Positions 35,516 through 46,463 of a stretch of 64,000 nucleotides of DNA are shown one piece after another. The stretch's first letter is position 1. The number at the start of each line of letters is the position of its first letter. Source of the stretch: Brachypodium distachyon (lineage: Eukaryota > Streptophyta > Magnoliopsida > Poales > Poaceae); assembly GCF_000005505.3 (NCBI RefSeq), contig NC_016135.3, forward strand, positions 7,348,613 to 7,412,612, read 5' to 3'. The translations under genes and the position numbers were made by a program. Below the pieces are notes generated by a model that worked only from the letters and a program-made list of their open reading frames with translations, had not been told where the DNA came from and made no database searches.

Positions 35516-36652
35516 TCAATTTACCAATTTTGAAACCTTTTTGACTAAGAACTTTCTGAGGCATTCATACCAGGCTCGAGGTGCTTGCTTCAAGCCAAAT
35601 AGTGCCTTATCAAGTTTATAGACATGATTAGGATGTTCTGGATCTTCAAAACCAGGAGGTTGTTCAACATAAACAAGTTCTTCAATTGTTCTATTTAAAA
35701 ATGCATTTTTCACATCCATTTGATATAAAGTTATGTCATGATGATTAGTATATGCAAGAAGAATTCTAATAGATTCAAGACGTGCAACAGGGGCATAGGT
35801 TTCACCAAAATCCAAACCTTCAACCTGAGTGAAACCCTGTGGAACCAGACGTGCTTTGTTACTCACGACGATTCCGTCTTCATCTTGCTTATTTCTGAAG
35901 ACCCAATTGGTGCTGATGACATTTTGCTTTGGCCTTTCAACAAGGGTCCAGACTTGATTTCTCTTGAAGTTCTTTAGTTCTTCATGCATAGCCATTACCC
36001 AATCCGGATCCGATAATGCTTCATCCGCTGTCTTCGGCTCAACTGAAGACACAAAAGAGAAGTGCTCACAAAAATTTGAAACACATGAGCGAGTTTGAGT
36101 ACGTCTTCTGATGTCTCCAAGGATTTGATCGACAGGATGATCCATCTGAATTCCTTTGCAGATTTTCGGATGATCTACTTCACCACCAGCAGTGCTAGGT
36201 TGTGTTTCATTTGAAGCAGCAGTTTGTTCTTTAGCTAGGTTGGAAGCTCCTGTTTGGTTAGGTTCTTCAGCTTGTGAAGCACCTTCTTCATTATTGATTC
36301 TGGATTCACTTTGCTTGACTTCTTCTGGACGAATATCACCAACTGCCATCTTTTGGATATTTCCTGAAATTTCGTCAATATCTACAGACATTGGCAATTG
36401 CTCTTTTTTGGAGCCGTTAGCTTCATCGAACTGCACATCCTTAGCAATTTCAACAACTTTTGTGGTGTTGTTGAAGACTCGATAAGCATGTCCATTCGAG
36501 GGATAACCCAAGAAGAAACCTTCGTCACATTTAGAATCAAACTTAGCTCGTCTATTCTTCTTGTTGTGGATGTAGCATTTGCTTCCGAAGACTCTGAAGT
36601 ATGACACATCAGGCTTGCGGTTGGAGATGAGCTCGTATGGAGTTTTCTTCAA
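35516..36652 (-). pseudogene. integrase C-terminus and RT of Maximus B
   Basis: A 378-codon frame: SYFRVFGSKCYIHNKK and FFLGYPSNGHAYRVFNN (integrase end), a linker that includes about 70 codons deleted in D (from SESRINNEEGASQAEE to HPVDQILGDIRRR), then copia RT (DPDWVMAMHEELKNFKRN, YAPVARLESIRILLAY, MDVKNAFLNRTIEEL, KALFGLKQAPRAWYE). It runs into a frameshift just before YVDD. Confidence 0.9.
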
Positions 36653-36915
36653 GAGTCAATGAAGATACAAGCGATTTGAAGCATGGCAAGCGGTGTTGAT
36701 GGCTTCAGCTCAGAAACGGTCAGGAGTCTTGTACTCGTTCAGCATGGTTCGAGCCATTTCAAGCAACGTGCGGTTCTTCCTCTCCACCACCCCATTTTGT
36801 TGAGGAACATGAGGTGCAGAGAACTCATGCTTTACACCGAACTCATCGAGGAATTCTTCCATCATCAGATTCTTGAATTCTGTTCCATTGTCACTCCACA
36901 CGCCCCACTTGAGGT
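36653..36915 (-). pseudogene. integrase core fragment of Maximus B
   Basis: Minus-strand frame 36901-36710: [16 protein letters not shown] with the second catalytic Asp, then HVPQQNGVVERKNRTL with the catalytic Glu. It begins at the junction with the Tekay-like element, so the first catalytic Asp and the zinc finger are missing. Confidence 0.85.
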
Positions 36916-38861
36916 CCCTTCAACTGATCGAAAAGATCAATGATTATGGGCAAAGGATATTTATTCTTTATCGTCACCTCATTTAGTGATCGATAATCGA
37001 TACACATCCGTTGGCTCTTGTCCTTCTTCTCCACAAACAGGACAGGTGCTCCCCATGGTGATGAACTAGGGCGGATGAAACTTTTCGCTAACTGTTCAGC
37101 TAGCTGCTTCTTCAACTCCTTTAATTCATCCACAGCCATCTTATATGGTGTCTTGGCTATGGGTCCACTTCTTGGCATTAACTCAATGAGGAACTCAACA
37201 TCACGGTCCGGTGGCATGCCTGATAATTCCTCTGGGAATACGTCCGGGTATTCCTTCACTATTGGTACTTCGTCCATGCTAACCCCCTTAAGAGCATTAA
37301 CCTTGGGTCTCTTAAGCTCATGGGTTGACTTGTACCGGATGCGTCTCTTGTCTGGGGTTGTGAGTGTGACGGTCCTCTGGGCACAGTCTACCAATCCTTC
37401 ATACAGGGTCAACCAGTCCATTCCCAAGATTAGGTCCAGTCCTCGGGAATATATAACTATGAGATCAGAGGGAAAAGTGTGCCTCCCAATACTTAGGGGT
37501 AGCTGGCGACAGTGTCGGGTTGCTAGGATTGTTCCACCTGGTGAGTTCACTTTCATGGGTCTAGCCATGGTTTTAGAGGGTAATTTGCCTCTTTCTACTA
37601 ATACTCTTGAAATGAATGAATGCGATGCTCCAGTGTCAAACAGAACTAGTACTTCAAAAGCATTAATGTGGAAGGTGCCAAGTATAATACCTGGTTCCTC
37701 GGTCATCTCTTCCACGTCCACGTGATTCGCGTGGCCTTTCTGGAATAGATTGGGCTTGTTCCCAATGCCATCCTGGTTGTCCGGGCAGTTGGTGGCGTAG
37801 TGTCCCATCTTGTGACACTTGTAGCACTCTACCTTGCTCAGGTCCTTGTTGGCGTTGTGGTTCTGACCATTGATGTTCTGGCCATTGCCGTTGTTCCTGC
37901 CATTCCCATTGCCATTGGTGGGCCTTGGGCGAGCAAACTGATGCTGCTGCTGGTGCCGGTTCCCATTGCCACCCTGATGGTGGTGTCCTTGGCTTCCCTG
38001 GCGGTGGTTGTGGCCATTACCTCCACTACGGTGGCTGTTCTGGTTCCCGTTCCTGCTCAAAAAGGAACTGCCACTTCCATCATAGGAGGTGCGCTGCTTC
38101 TGGTGTGGGCCAGTGTGAGAGCCTCCTTGATGAAGCCTCTTCTTGCGGCTCTGCATTTGAGTGAACTTACTTTCCAAAATGATGGCCTTGTCAATCAAGG
38201 ACTGGTATGTGGGGGTGTAAGCAACAGCAAGCTGAACTGACAGCTCGTCGTTCAAACCGTCCAAGAACTTCTCTCTGCGCTTGGCACCGGTGTTTACATC
38301 GTCCGGCGCGTAGCGGGACAGCTGGTTGAATACTTCTATGTATTCCGACACAGAGCGGCTTACCCGCAGCCTGTGAAATTCCTTGTTTTTCAGATTGAGC
38401 ACCCCCGCAGAGATGTGGGCGGTGCGGAAAGCTTCCTGGAACATGTCCCAGGTGACATCCTCGATGGGGGTGGTGATCTGAAATTTTTCCCACCACGACG
38501 CTGCGGGTCCTTCTAGCAAATGAGCTGCAAACCGCACTTTTTCTTCCTCAGTGCAGTTGATGGTGACCAAATTCTTATTGACTGAGCGAAGCCAATCGTC
38601 AGCCATAATGGGCTCAGTGGAGCTGGAAAAAGTGGGCGGTCGCAAATGCAGAAATCTGGTCAGCATATCCACTTGAGGTGGGTGGTGCTGCTGGTTGTTG
38701 TTGTTCTGTTGATTGTTGTTGTTGTTGGCCATTTGCTGAGTAATCAGTTGGAAGAACTGGGTCTGTGCGGCCAATAATTGCTGCATGGTGGCAACATTTC
38801 CGTCAACTTCGGTGTTGTTAGCCTCGGCGTTGTTGGCGGGGTTCTGGCGTCTCGGAGGCAT
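36916..38861 (-). pseudogene. gag, protease and RT start of a Tekay-like chromovirus
   Basis: One 656-codon frame begins at ATG 38861 ([16 protein letters not shown]). In order: a Gln/Asn-rich stretch, the gag core ([44 protein letters not shown]), a His/Gly/Asn-rich linker, a CCHC knuckle [14 protein letters not shown], a retropepsin with [12 protein letters not shown] and LILGMDWL, and the start of RT ([48 protein letters not shown]). It diverges after [10 protein letters not shown] at about 36915, where Maximus B integrase follows, so RT, RNase H and integrase are absent. The retained frame is undamaged, suggesting fairly recent arrival. This gag type belongs to Tekay/Del chromoviruses, a lineage with long LTRs; whether it is the source family of the three solo LTRs is not shown. 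Confidence 0.85.
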
Positions 38862-39118
38862 CTGTTTAGGGTAGCATAGATGAGGAAACAGATAGAATAG
38901 AACTAAGGATGTCTAAGCCCCCAAAACATGATATTGACTCAAGCATATATCAATCATACACTCAATCAATCATAAAAAGATTTTGGAAATTACAGCAAAA
39001 CACACTTGTTCATGATGGGGTACTGCCCATAAGAAAAGAGTACGGGAAAATGCAATCGATCTACGTTGCCATACACATAGATTGTATGGTCCATGACTAA
39101 CTCGCAAAACTGATAAGG
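38862..39118 (-). other. leader of the Tekay-like element
   Basis: Upstream (sense) of the gag ATG, AT-rich, without recognised protein. I could not find a primer site or LTR before the junction with Tat-lineage RT at about 39119, so the element is cut at both ends. Confidence 0.5.
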
Positions 39119-40305
39119 TAAAAAAAATGTGCGAATGCTTGGGACCCCAGCTAGGCCAGAATGTGGAGGCCTACATGGACGACATCGTCATCAAATCGAA
39201 GCGTGGGGACTCGCTGATTGATGACCTGCGGGAAACGTTTGATAACCTCCGTAGGATCAAACTCAAGCTGAACCCCGAGAAGTGCACCTTCGGTGTGGAC
39301 TCGGGCCAGCTTCTGGGATTTCTCGTTTCGCACAGGGGGATACAAGCCAACCCACAGAAGATAGAGGCTGTCGAGAAGATGGGGGCTCCCCGTAACGTGA
39401 AGGATGTCCAGCGCCTCAACGGCTGCGTTTCCGCGCTGGGCCGCTTCATCTCAAGGCTGGGCGAACGTGCCCTGCCTTTCTTCAAGGTGATGAAGAAGAA
39501 GGGCCTGATAGAATGGAGCCCCGAGGCCGAGGCGGCGTTCCAGGATCTGAAACAGTACCTAAAGTCGCCGCCCGTCCTCGTCGCCCCCAAGCCGGGCGAG
39601 CCGCTGCTACTCTACCTAGCAGCGACTGACCAGGTGGTCAGCTCGGTGCTGGTTGCCAAAAGGGAGGAAGATGTTCCGTGGACCGAGGTTGCGGGGCAGG
39701 GGGCGGAGCGGCCCCCGGCAACCGCCTCAGAACCTGGGACCACCCCCGAGCTGGCAACTCCTGCACCGTGCAAGCGGCTCGTGCAGCATCCCGTGTACTT
39801 CGTCAGTATGGTGCTGCGCGATGCCCGTACAAGGTACCCGCGAATGCAGAAGCTCCTCTTGGGGATTCTCCTTCCGTCCCGCAAGCTGCGCCACTACTTC
39901 CAGGCGCACTGCATCACGGTGGTGTCGGGGTTCTGCCTTGAGCGAGCCCTCACCAACCGCGAAGCCACCGGGAGGGTGGCCGAATGGACGATGGAGCTGT
40001 CGGACTTCGACCTCCACTTCGCCAACTCCAAGAGCATCAAGAGCGCGGAATTGGCGGACTTCATCGCGGAGTGGACGTCGACAAGTGTGGAAGTGGATGG
40101 GCCGGAAACCAGCCTGCCCGGCAAGCTGGATGAAGACCACTGGGTCCTCTACTTCGATGGCGCTTTCAGTCTCCAAGGAGCTGGTGCCGGGGTCGTCATG
40201 GAGTCACCGACAGGGGACCAGCTGAGGTTCGTTGTCCAGCTCGATTTCCCGAACTCCACCAACAACACGGCGGAGTACGAGGGTTTGCTCGCCAGGTTAC
40301 GGTAG
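39119..40305 (+). pseudogene. RT end, RNase H and start of second RNase H, Tat lineage
   Basis: 392-codon frame from 39127. Catalytic YMDD at 39172-39183 (EAYMDDIVIKS), thumb/connection (KCTFGVDSGQLLGFLVSH), the first RNase H (PLLLYLAATDQVVSSVL, YFVSMVLRDARTRYPRMQK) with a Pro/Thr/Ala-rich insert at residues about 180-215, and the second, archaeal-type RNase H start (VLYFDGAFSLQGAGAGVV, NNTAEYEGLLARL). A frameshift at about 40300 ends it; the rest continues in the next frame. Confidence 0.9.
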
Positions 40306-41886
40306 CGATTGCCCTCGACATCAAGCGCCTGGTTGTTCGCGGGGACTCCCAGCTCGTGATCAACCAGGTGAACAAGGACTACGACTGCCCGCAGATGGCA
40401 CCGTACGTGGAGGAAGTCCGCAAGCTAGAACGCAAGTTCAAAGGTTTGCGATTCGAGCACGTCAAGCGGAAGGACAACTTCGCGGCTGACGAGCTGTCCA
40501 AGATGGCAGCAGAGCGCCGGAAGCCCCCGGCGGGGGTGTTCTGCCGGAAGCAAGCGGCTCCTTCAGTCGCCCCCAAGCCGGTTGTCGGGGACGCCCCTCC
40601 AGCAACCGAAGGAAACCCCGCAACAGCAGGGGTCCATGCCGCTGACATAGTGGCATGCGTTGGCTGGGAGAAATTGCCCGCTACTTGAAGGGGGAGGCTC
40701 TCCTGGAAGATGACGTTGTCACGGAGCGAGTGGCGCGGCAAGCCAAAATGTACACTGTGGTAGATGGAAACCTCTACCGCAGGCGTGCGAATGGGGTCAA
40801 GCTCATCTGCGTGCCGCAAGATGAAGGGCGCGCGCTGTTGGAGGAAATACATCGAGGCACATGCTCCCACCATGTGGGCTCCCGGGCTCTAGCCGACAAG
40901 GCGTTTTGGCACGGTTTTTACTGGCCCACGGCCTTGGCCGACGTGGAGCAGCTGGTGTAGACGTGGGAAGCGTGCCAGTTCCACTCCAAGAAAAGCAATC
41001 AGCCGGCGCAGGCCCTACATGTCATCCCGGCCGCGTGGCCGTTCGCGGTCTGGGGGCTGGACATCGTCGGCAAGTTGCCAAGGGCGGGCGGCGGCTACGA
41101 GTATTTGTTCGTGGCCATCGACAAGTTCTCCAAGTGGGTGGAGGTAGAACCAGAGCGGAAGGTGACCGCCCAGGCGGCCATCAAATTTTTCAAGAACATT
41201 GTGTGCCGGTTAACGGCATCATCATCGACAATGGCACGCAATTCACGAGCGCGGCGTTCCAAGCATACTGCGAGGGCATTGGCACCAAATTGCACTTCGC
41301 GTCCATTGCTCACCCGAGAAGTAACGGGCAGGCAGAGTGAGCTAACACAGAAGTGCTGCGGGGGCTCAAGATGAGAACCTTTGACAAGCTCAAATGCCAC
41401 AGGAAACACTGGGTTGAAGAACTCCAGCCCGTGCTGTGATCAATCAGGACCACACCCAGTCGGGCAATGGGCGAAACCCCTTTCGCCCTTGTGTACGGGG
41501 CAGAAGCGGTGCTGCCTCTCGAGCTCAAGCACGGATCTCCCCGAGTACGCGCGTACGGCAACACCAGCCAACACGAGCAAAGGGTTGATGATCTAAACTT
41601 CATCGAAGAACTTCGATGCCGGGCTGCTGTGCGAGCAGCGAGCTACCAGCAGGGACTCCGTCGTTATCACGACAGGCAAATCCATCCCCGGGGGCTCGAG
41701 AACAGAGACCTTGTCCTGCGCCAGATACAAGGAACAAAGGCCGGGAACAAGTTGACTCCGAAATGGGAGGGCCCCTTCCGGGTAGTGCAGGTGACCAGGC
41801 CGGGGGCTGTCCGACTGGAAACCGAAGACGGCTTGCCGGTGCAAAATAGTTGGAATATTGAGCACCTGCGCAAGTTCTACCTGTGA
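40306..41886 (+). pseudogene. second RNase H end and integrase, Tat lineage, broken
   Basis: Pieces in order: RNase H end (QVNKDYDCPQMAPYVEE, KRKDNFAADELSKMA), a linker, integrase N-terminus with an HHCC-type finger (HRGTCSHHVGSRALADK, WEACQFHSKK), core (VWGLDIVGKLPRAGGGYE with the first Asp; IIDNGTQFTSAAFQAYC with the second; HPRSNGQAE with the Glu followed directly by a stop), then the C-terminal part 41467-41886 (ETPFALVYGAEAVLPLE, LTPKWEGPFRVVQVTRPG, WNIEHLRKFYL). Frameshifts at about 40300, 40680 and 41205; stops at about 40958, 41338 and 41438. Confidence 0.9.
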
Positions 41887-42158
41887 AGCGGCGGAGCCTG
41901 ACCCTCAGGTGATGCCACCGATGCATACCTCTCGAACTAGTGTAGCCGGGCAGCCCCCGTATGTAAACCACTAGTTATTGTGAATAAAAATAAGTGATTT
42001 TGCCTCAATTTTAAAATTGCCTTGTTTATTCGCGTATTTCTCCTCCTCCTGTCTCCTGCTTTGAGTGCACGGAGGTGTCTTTCCATCCTTGGTTGTGAGC
42101 AGGGGGCTGCTGGAGCCTCAAAAACATAAACCTGTTGCCGGATCTCTCCGGCACAGGG

Positions 42159-42236
42159 CATGCAGTTGCCGGGCTTCCCGCAACGTGCATCATCGGACAT
42201 GCAGTTGCCGGGCTTCCCGCAACGTGCATCATCGGA
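42159..42236. repeat. two exact 39-bp direct repeats
   Basis: Units start at 42159 and 42198, and a third partial copy starts at 42237 (CATGCA). Each unit holds a small stem-loop: TTGCCGGG, loop CTT, CCCGCAA. Confidence 0.9.
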
Positions 42237-42739
42237 CATGCAAGTTTGGGAAATGAGTTGCTCACAACCAAGTTTGCCATCGACCCCTTCGTGCCCGGGG
42301 GCTGGGAGGTAGGAGATTGTGGTTATCCACACTGCTCTGTATTTCCATGAATTTTGAAAACTTTTTGCAGCATCTCGGGTTTGGTAAGAATCTAACATGC
42401 AGGGCAAAGCTGGAATCTAGCGTACTTTAACGCTCGTGGACCATCCACGGGCCGCGGCGCGTAGCGGTGCCTTGTGGTGCGGAGTGACCGCACGAGGAGG
42501 GACTCACCGCACTCAGAGGTCTTGACTGTGGGGGAGGCCACCACGTGGGCCACAGCGGCTTGGTGTGCGGGGTGGCGAAGACCGGGCCGCACTCCAAGGG
42601 GTGGGACGCCACGGGTGCTGCGCTGGTCGGTCGCGCGCGGTGGCGGAGCCCTCCCCCCGTGCCTATATAAAGGGGCGCCTTGGCCATGGAACGACCCAGA
42701 GCGCAACTGGGGAAAGGCAAGGCAGTGGGGCCACAGAGG

Positions 42740-43520
42740 CGCGATGGGGGTGCATGCCATCGGCGCTCGGCGCAGACAGGTGCACGGCCATCGCGCCCTT
42801 GCCGCGTCACTCCATTGAGTCCGCTCCGAGGGGTGCTGCGGAGACACGGGGGGGGTGCATCCCACCGGCGCTTGGCGCCGGCGGGTGCACGACCACCGTG
42901 TCCTTGCCGCACCTCCTCTGGTGAGCGACTCCGGTGCAAGAGCTGCCGCGGAAGCACTGTGGTGGTGCATTCCATCAGCGCTAGACGCCGACGGGTGCAC
43001 GGTCACAGTGCTCCCGACGCACCCCTTCAACGGGTATCTCCGCAAGGAGCGGGGTTTGCCGCGGAGACACTATGGTGGTGCATGCCATCGGCGCTCAGCG
43101 CCGACGGGTGCACTGCCATAGTGTCCCTGCCGCATTTCCTTAGAGAGCGCCTCTATAGGCAGGGGTCGTCTCGCGGACGTTGTGATGGCGCCGGTGCCGG
43201 CATTCGCCGTTCGTTCCGGCCCATCACCGCGTCCCTGCCATGGCCTCGAGCAGGTTTGCTCCCAGGCAGCGAGGGCTGCTGCGGGAACATCGTGGCGTCC
43301 TTGCCGCCCGCCTTCAGCGGTGGTGGCGAGGAAGCCACGAAGTCCCTGCTGCGGCCCTCAAGCGGGTTTTCCCCAAGCAGCGAGGGCGGCTGTGGGGACG
43401 GCGTGGCGTCCTCGTCCCCGAGGTTAGCGGCGGTGCCGAGGAAGTCACGGCGTCCCTGCCGCACCCCTCGGAACAGGCTCTTCCGAGGGCGAGGGCTGCT
43501 ATGGCGTTCCCGCCGCGCCC
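42740..43520. repeat. tandem array of about 110-bp GC-rich hairpin units
   Basis: The TGCAT landmark recurs at 42751, 42856, 42966 and 43079, and related units follow near 43188, 43292 and 43403. In the fourth unit GACACTATGGTGGTGCA and TGCACTGCCATAGTGTC are near-perfect inverted copies around CGGCGCTCAGCGCCG, itself a palindrome. Units 2 and 3 have compensated arms (CACGG/CCGTG, CACTGTG/CACAGTG). Confidence 0.8.
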
Positions 43521-44833
43521 CTCTATCCGGCACTTTGCGAGGACGACGAGCCAGGAGTGCACCTCTGGCGAACGCTTCGGGCGCAAGACTGAACGAAAAT
43601 CTAAGTGCTGACACTTAAATGACAAATCTTCTAAGAACTGAACGTAGCTGAACGCTGCTTCGCCAAGGGTGGCCCCGGAACCTGCGCGTGGCTGGAGTGT
43701 TAGAAGGACACTTGCGGGGGGAGTGCGCTCCCCGTGTGGCTTCCCGGGTCCGTTCCGGAAGGGCACGGCTTGGAGTAGTTACCCCGCAAGTGGAGTGGCT
43801 CGCCGCTACCGCTTGAACCCAGGACGGCACTGCGTGTCCGTCCCGGGTCCCTGGTCTGGTCAAGGGTGAGGTGCGCGAGTCCCCGGCAACACAAGGCAAA
43901 AACACGCAAAGGCTAAGGGAGCCGCCCCGCGAGGCAGCCCCGGGAACGAGGGACAAGAATTAAGCAAAATAAAGGGCTTGATTAACTAAGTGCTGAATGA
44001 TTACATGAGCTAATGAAAAATAATTGTTCAAACGGCGCAAAGTGCCGCACTTGCAGGGCAACAAAAAAAAACCGAAAGAAGATACATCGGAAAGCAACAT
44101 GGACGACTGGAGGCTGCGGCAACTAGTGGCCAGCATCTTCCGCCGGGGGCTCCGGGGATGGCTCGGGGTCCGGCTTCCGCTGCATCCGCTCGACCACCTC
44201 GTCGCCGAACCCGCGCACTGCTCGGGTATGGGTGGGCTCGTCCTCGCTGTCGGACCAAGCGTCCAGCAGGGATTCGAAGGGAAACTCCGGGTCCCGGAGG
44301 TGTATCCTCTAGAGGATCATCCCGGCAACCTCTCGGGCACAGTCGGCAACCTCGTTGGTGCCGTACTGGGCGATCCAGACGTCGAGTGCCCCAAGCTTCC
44401 CCACCAGGTCAGAGAGGAAGTCCCGCCCTCCTGAGAGGAAGTCATGGCAGCACAACAGCGAAGCAAGAAGAAGACGAAGAGCGTGGGCCGCAGCTGGTTG
44501 TGGGCGAGAGAAGGGGAATGTGAGCGGATGGAAGTGGTGGAGCCTATTGTATATAGGTTAGCCCCTTTCTCTTCCCCACAATTCCCCTAAAATCGCCCTA
44601 ATTAGCGTGCCCACAAACCCACTACCGAGTGGCTCTTCCCACAAAGCATGGGAATCGGGACCGCCGTACGGAGCGGGCAAGGCCACATCCGGTCATGGCA
44701 GGTCATCTCCACTACAACACGCCAGCGACCATGTGCGTCGCTTCACGAGCGTGTAGTGGCCCCGCCTCTCACTCCTTGGCGGCATCGCTCGGCGAGAGGA
44801 TCTACATCGGCACTTGCCTCTTGCCGGATCAAT

Positions 44834-44846
44834 GCCCGGGGGCTAC
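44834..44846 (+). promoter_or_regulatory. polypurine-tract region of the Tat element
   Basis: GCCCGGGGGCTAC directly before the 3' LTR. This G-rich box, then CTAC, then TGTCGG is a frequent Tat-lineage arrangement. It is not purely purine. Confidence 0.6.
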
Positions 44847-45420
44847 TGTCGGCACCGAGGATACGGGGGTATCCCAGATCCTAGGAGCGTGAGACGCGGC
44901 CCCACTATATCAGTACTAGGCCTCCTAGGAACGGGGTATCTCGGGAACCGACTTCCCGGGATTGGCTTCCCGGGAGACTCGTGACTGTTTTCTCCTTCCT
45001 CGGGCCGGGAACTGGAAGGATCCGCGGGGGTGCCTGGCTGGGTACCCGAGGAGAGAATGCGTCACTGCTTTCCTCGGCCGGTCCCGGATGACTACTTTGG
45101 CGCCCATGAGCCTGGGCTGGTACGAATCTGCCCGTTCAAAGGGTGCCCTCGGGACTGTGCGACTGCTGTGTGACGATTGCCGGTGAGGACGGCAGGCGAG
45201 CGCAGCAAGTCCCCTTTACCTTTTGATGGGCCAGCTTCCATGCCGCGCCAGGACTATCACCGTTTCTGCCCAGACAGGGCCGAAAGCTTCTCTGCACTCA
45301 GGCCTGGGTACAGATCACTTTGGGCAGGTGCCGCAAAGCAGGAGGACAACTTCATACTCGTCTTGTAGCAAGGATGTTCTCCTGTAGCAGCACGCGCGCC
45401 ATGTGCCCTCAGTTCGCCAG

Positions 45421-46463
45421 TGATATGGACATGCTAACCATGGATACGACCTTTGGTACCCTCAATTCTATAATAGTTGACAAGATTTATAATCAGGTGA
45501 ATTCAAGTAGTAATTGCTTTCATTGTCATATTTATGAAGAGGTGGAGCTACTACTATCTTGTCTCGTTTTATTACGTAGGCATCTTGTCGAGCTTTTCAA
45601 GTCCAAGGTCAAGATGAGATACGGTGGAGGCGAACGGGAGGGCCAACAAGAATCAAGCATTCATACAGCTGAGAGGGAAGGATTTCAAGTGTACTTTCCA
45701 ACAAATCAAACGGCACATGATTCGGAGCTTGCTAGAGAAAGATATCACGAATTAAAGTTGAATCCGATTCGGGTCCGAGCTGCCAGGAGACCCGAATTTG
45801 TTTTAATCACCCAGGCCGCATCCGGAGTCCAAATCAAGCAAACAAGTACTTGTTGGAAAGATAATTACAAGACCTTTCCAACGGATCTGGCCCCATCAAG
45901 AGATTCAACTCGTGCTGACCGTGACGGACAAAACAAGCTGACGGATCTGTTTTTCTGTTTCCTAAAGAGTTGTAGTTTGTTAGGAAAGTTAGAGATAGAG
46001 TTGGATTTCGGACTCCTTATTCAAGGTGGACGAAAATATCTCTCCCTCCTCCTTTATATACCCCATGAGCCCCCCTAAGGAGCCTTGGGTTTTGATTAGA
46101 TAAAGTTTAGCCATCTTTGCTACTTTCGTGTAATCGCGTGTGTCGGTTAGACCACCTGTTTTACTGTCGTCAAGACTCCAACTTATCGTCTCGTTGAGAC
46201 ATTGGTTTGATATAGTATATTCGCAATTTCAGATTGCATCCGCTATTTATCTTGTTCTTGCTTGTTCTTCGATTGCTTGCAGGAACAAAGACCTTCGTGG
46301 TCAGGTTGATCGTGCCCCCGCGTGATCAATAACCCTCTGGAGTTGGTGTATCGATTGCTAAGGCGCTGCCTCCTAGGCCGTAGTCGGATCGTCAACGTCA
46401 CCTCCTACCCAAATCGAGAGTTACCAATCTCATCGAAAGATCGGGCCACCCCGTCCCGTATCA
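45421..46463 (+). mobile_element. solo LTR, CRM-related gypsy family, copy 2
   Basis: 1,043 bp, TGATATGGACATGC...CCGTATCA, exact GCCAG duplication (45416-45420, 46464-46468). Closely matches the copy at 28085-29146; the main difference is a short CTCCCTCCTCCTTTAT duplication in the other copy near the TATA box (here 46055-46060). Confidence 0.95.
45427..46078 (+). CDS. reading frame inside solo LTR copy 2, probable pol tail
   Basis: Same frame as 28089-28778: MDMLTMDTTFGTLNSI, HIYEEVELLLSCLVLLRR, GFQVYFPTNQTAHDSELA, LDFGLLIQGGRKYLSLLL, ending PHEPP. The end differs from copy 1 because of the short duplication and small indels near the TATA box. An open frame extends upstream to 45320 into flanking Tat LTR by chance. 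No known domain. Confidence 0.45.

Larger units (their letters stand above)
31019..36915 (-). mobile_element. SIRE/Maximus-type copia element B, 3' part, inverted
   Basis: On the minus strand from about 36910 down: integrase, RT, RNase H, spacer, promoter-like leader and most of the extra ORF, in the same order as element D 57344-63450. The left end is fused to element A at 31018 with at most one or two shared bases. The right end meets the Tekay-like element at about 36915. No LTR belongs to B in this window. Confidence 0.85.
41887..44833 (+). other. 3' region of the Tat element between pol and LTR
   Basis: About 2.9 kb of mostly GC-rich DNA. It contains two 39-bp repeats (42159-42236) and an array of about seven 105-113-bp hairpin-forming units (about 42740-43520). 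Long open frames occur in all six frames of the GC-rich part, which argues against any one of them. Tat elements are known to have long, variable 3' regions, sometimes with antisense ORFs; I cannot show one here. Confidence 0.6.

Noticed and set aside
37018..38240. Plus-strand frames of 235 and 146 codons
   Set aside because: Antisense shadows of the intact Tekay-like gag-protease frame.
42159..42245. CRISPR-like repeats
   Set aside because: Only two head-to-tail units without spacers, in a plant retrotransposon.
42392..43618. Long overlapping open frames (up to 312 codons plus, 217 codons minus) in the Tat 3' region
   Set aside because: Frames are open on both strands at once in very GC-rich tandem repeats, with no recognisable domain; best explained by base composition.
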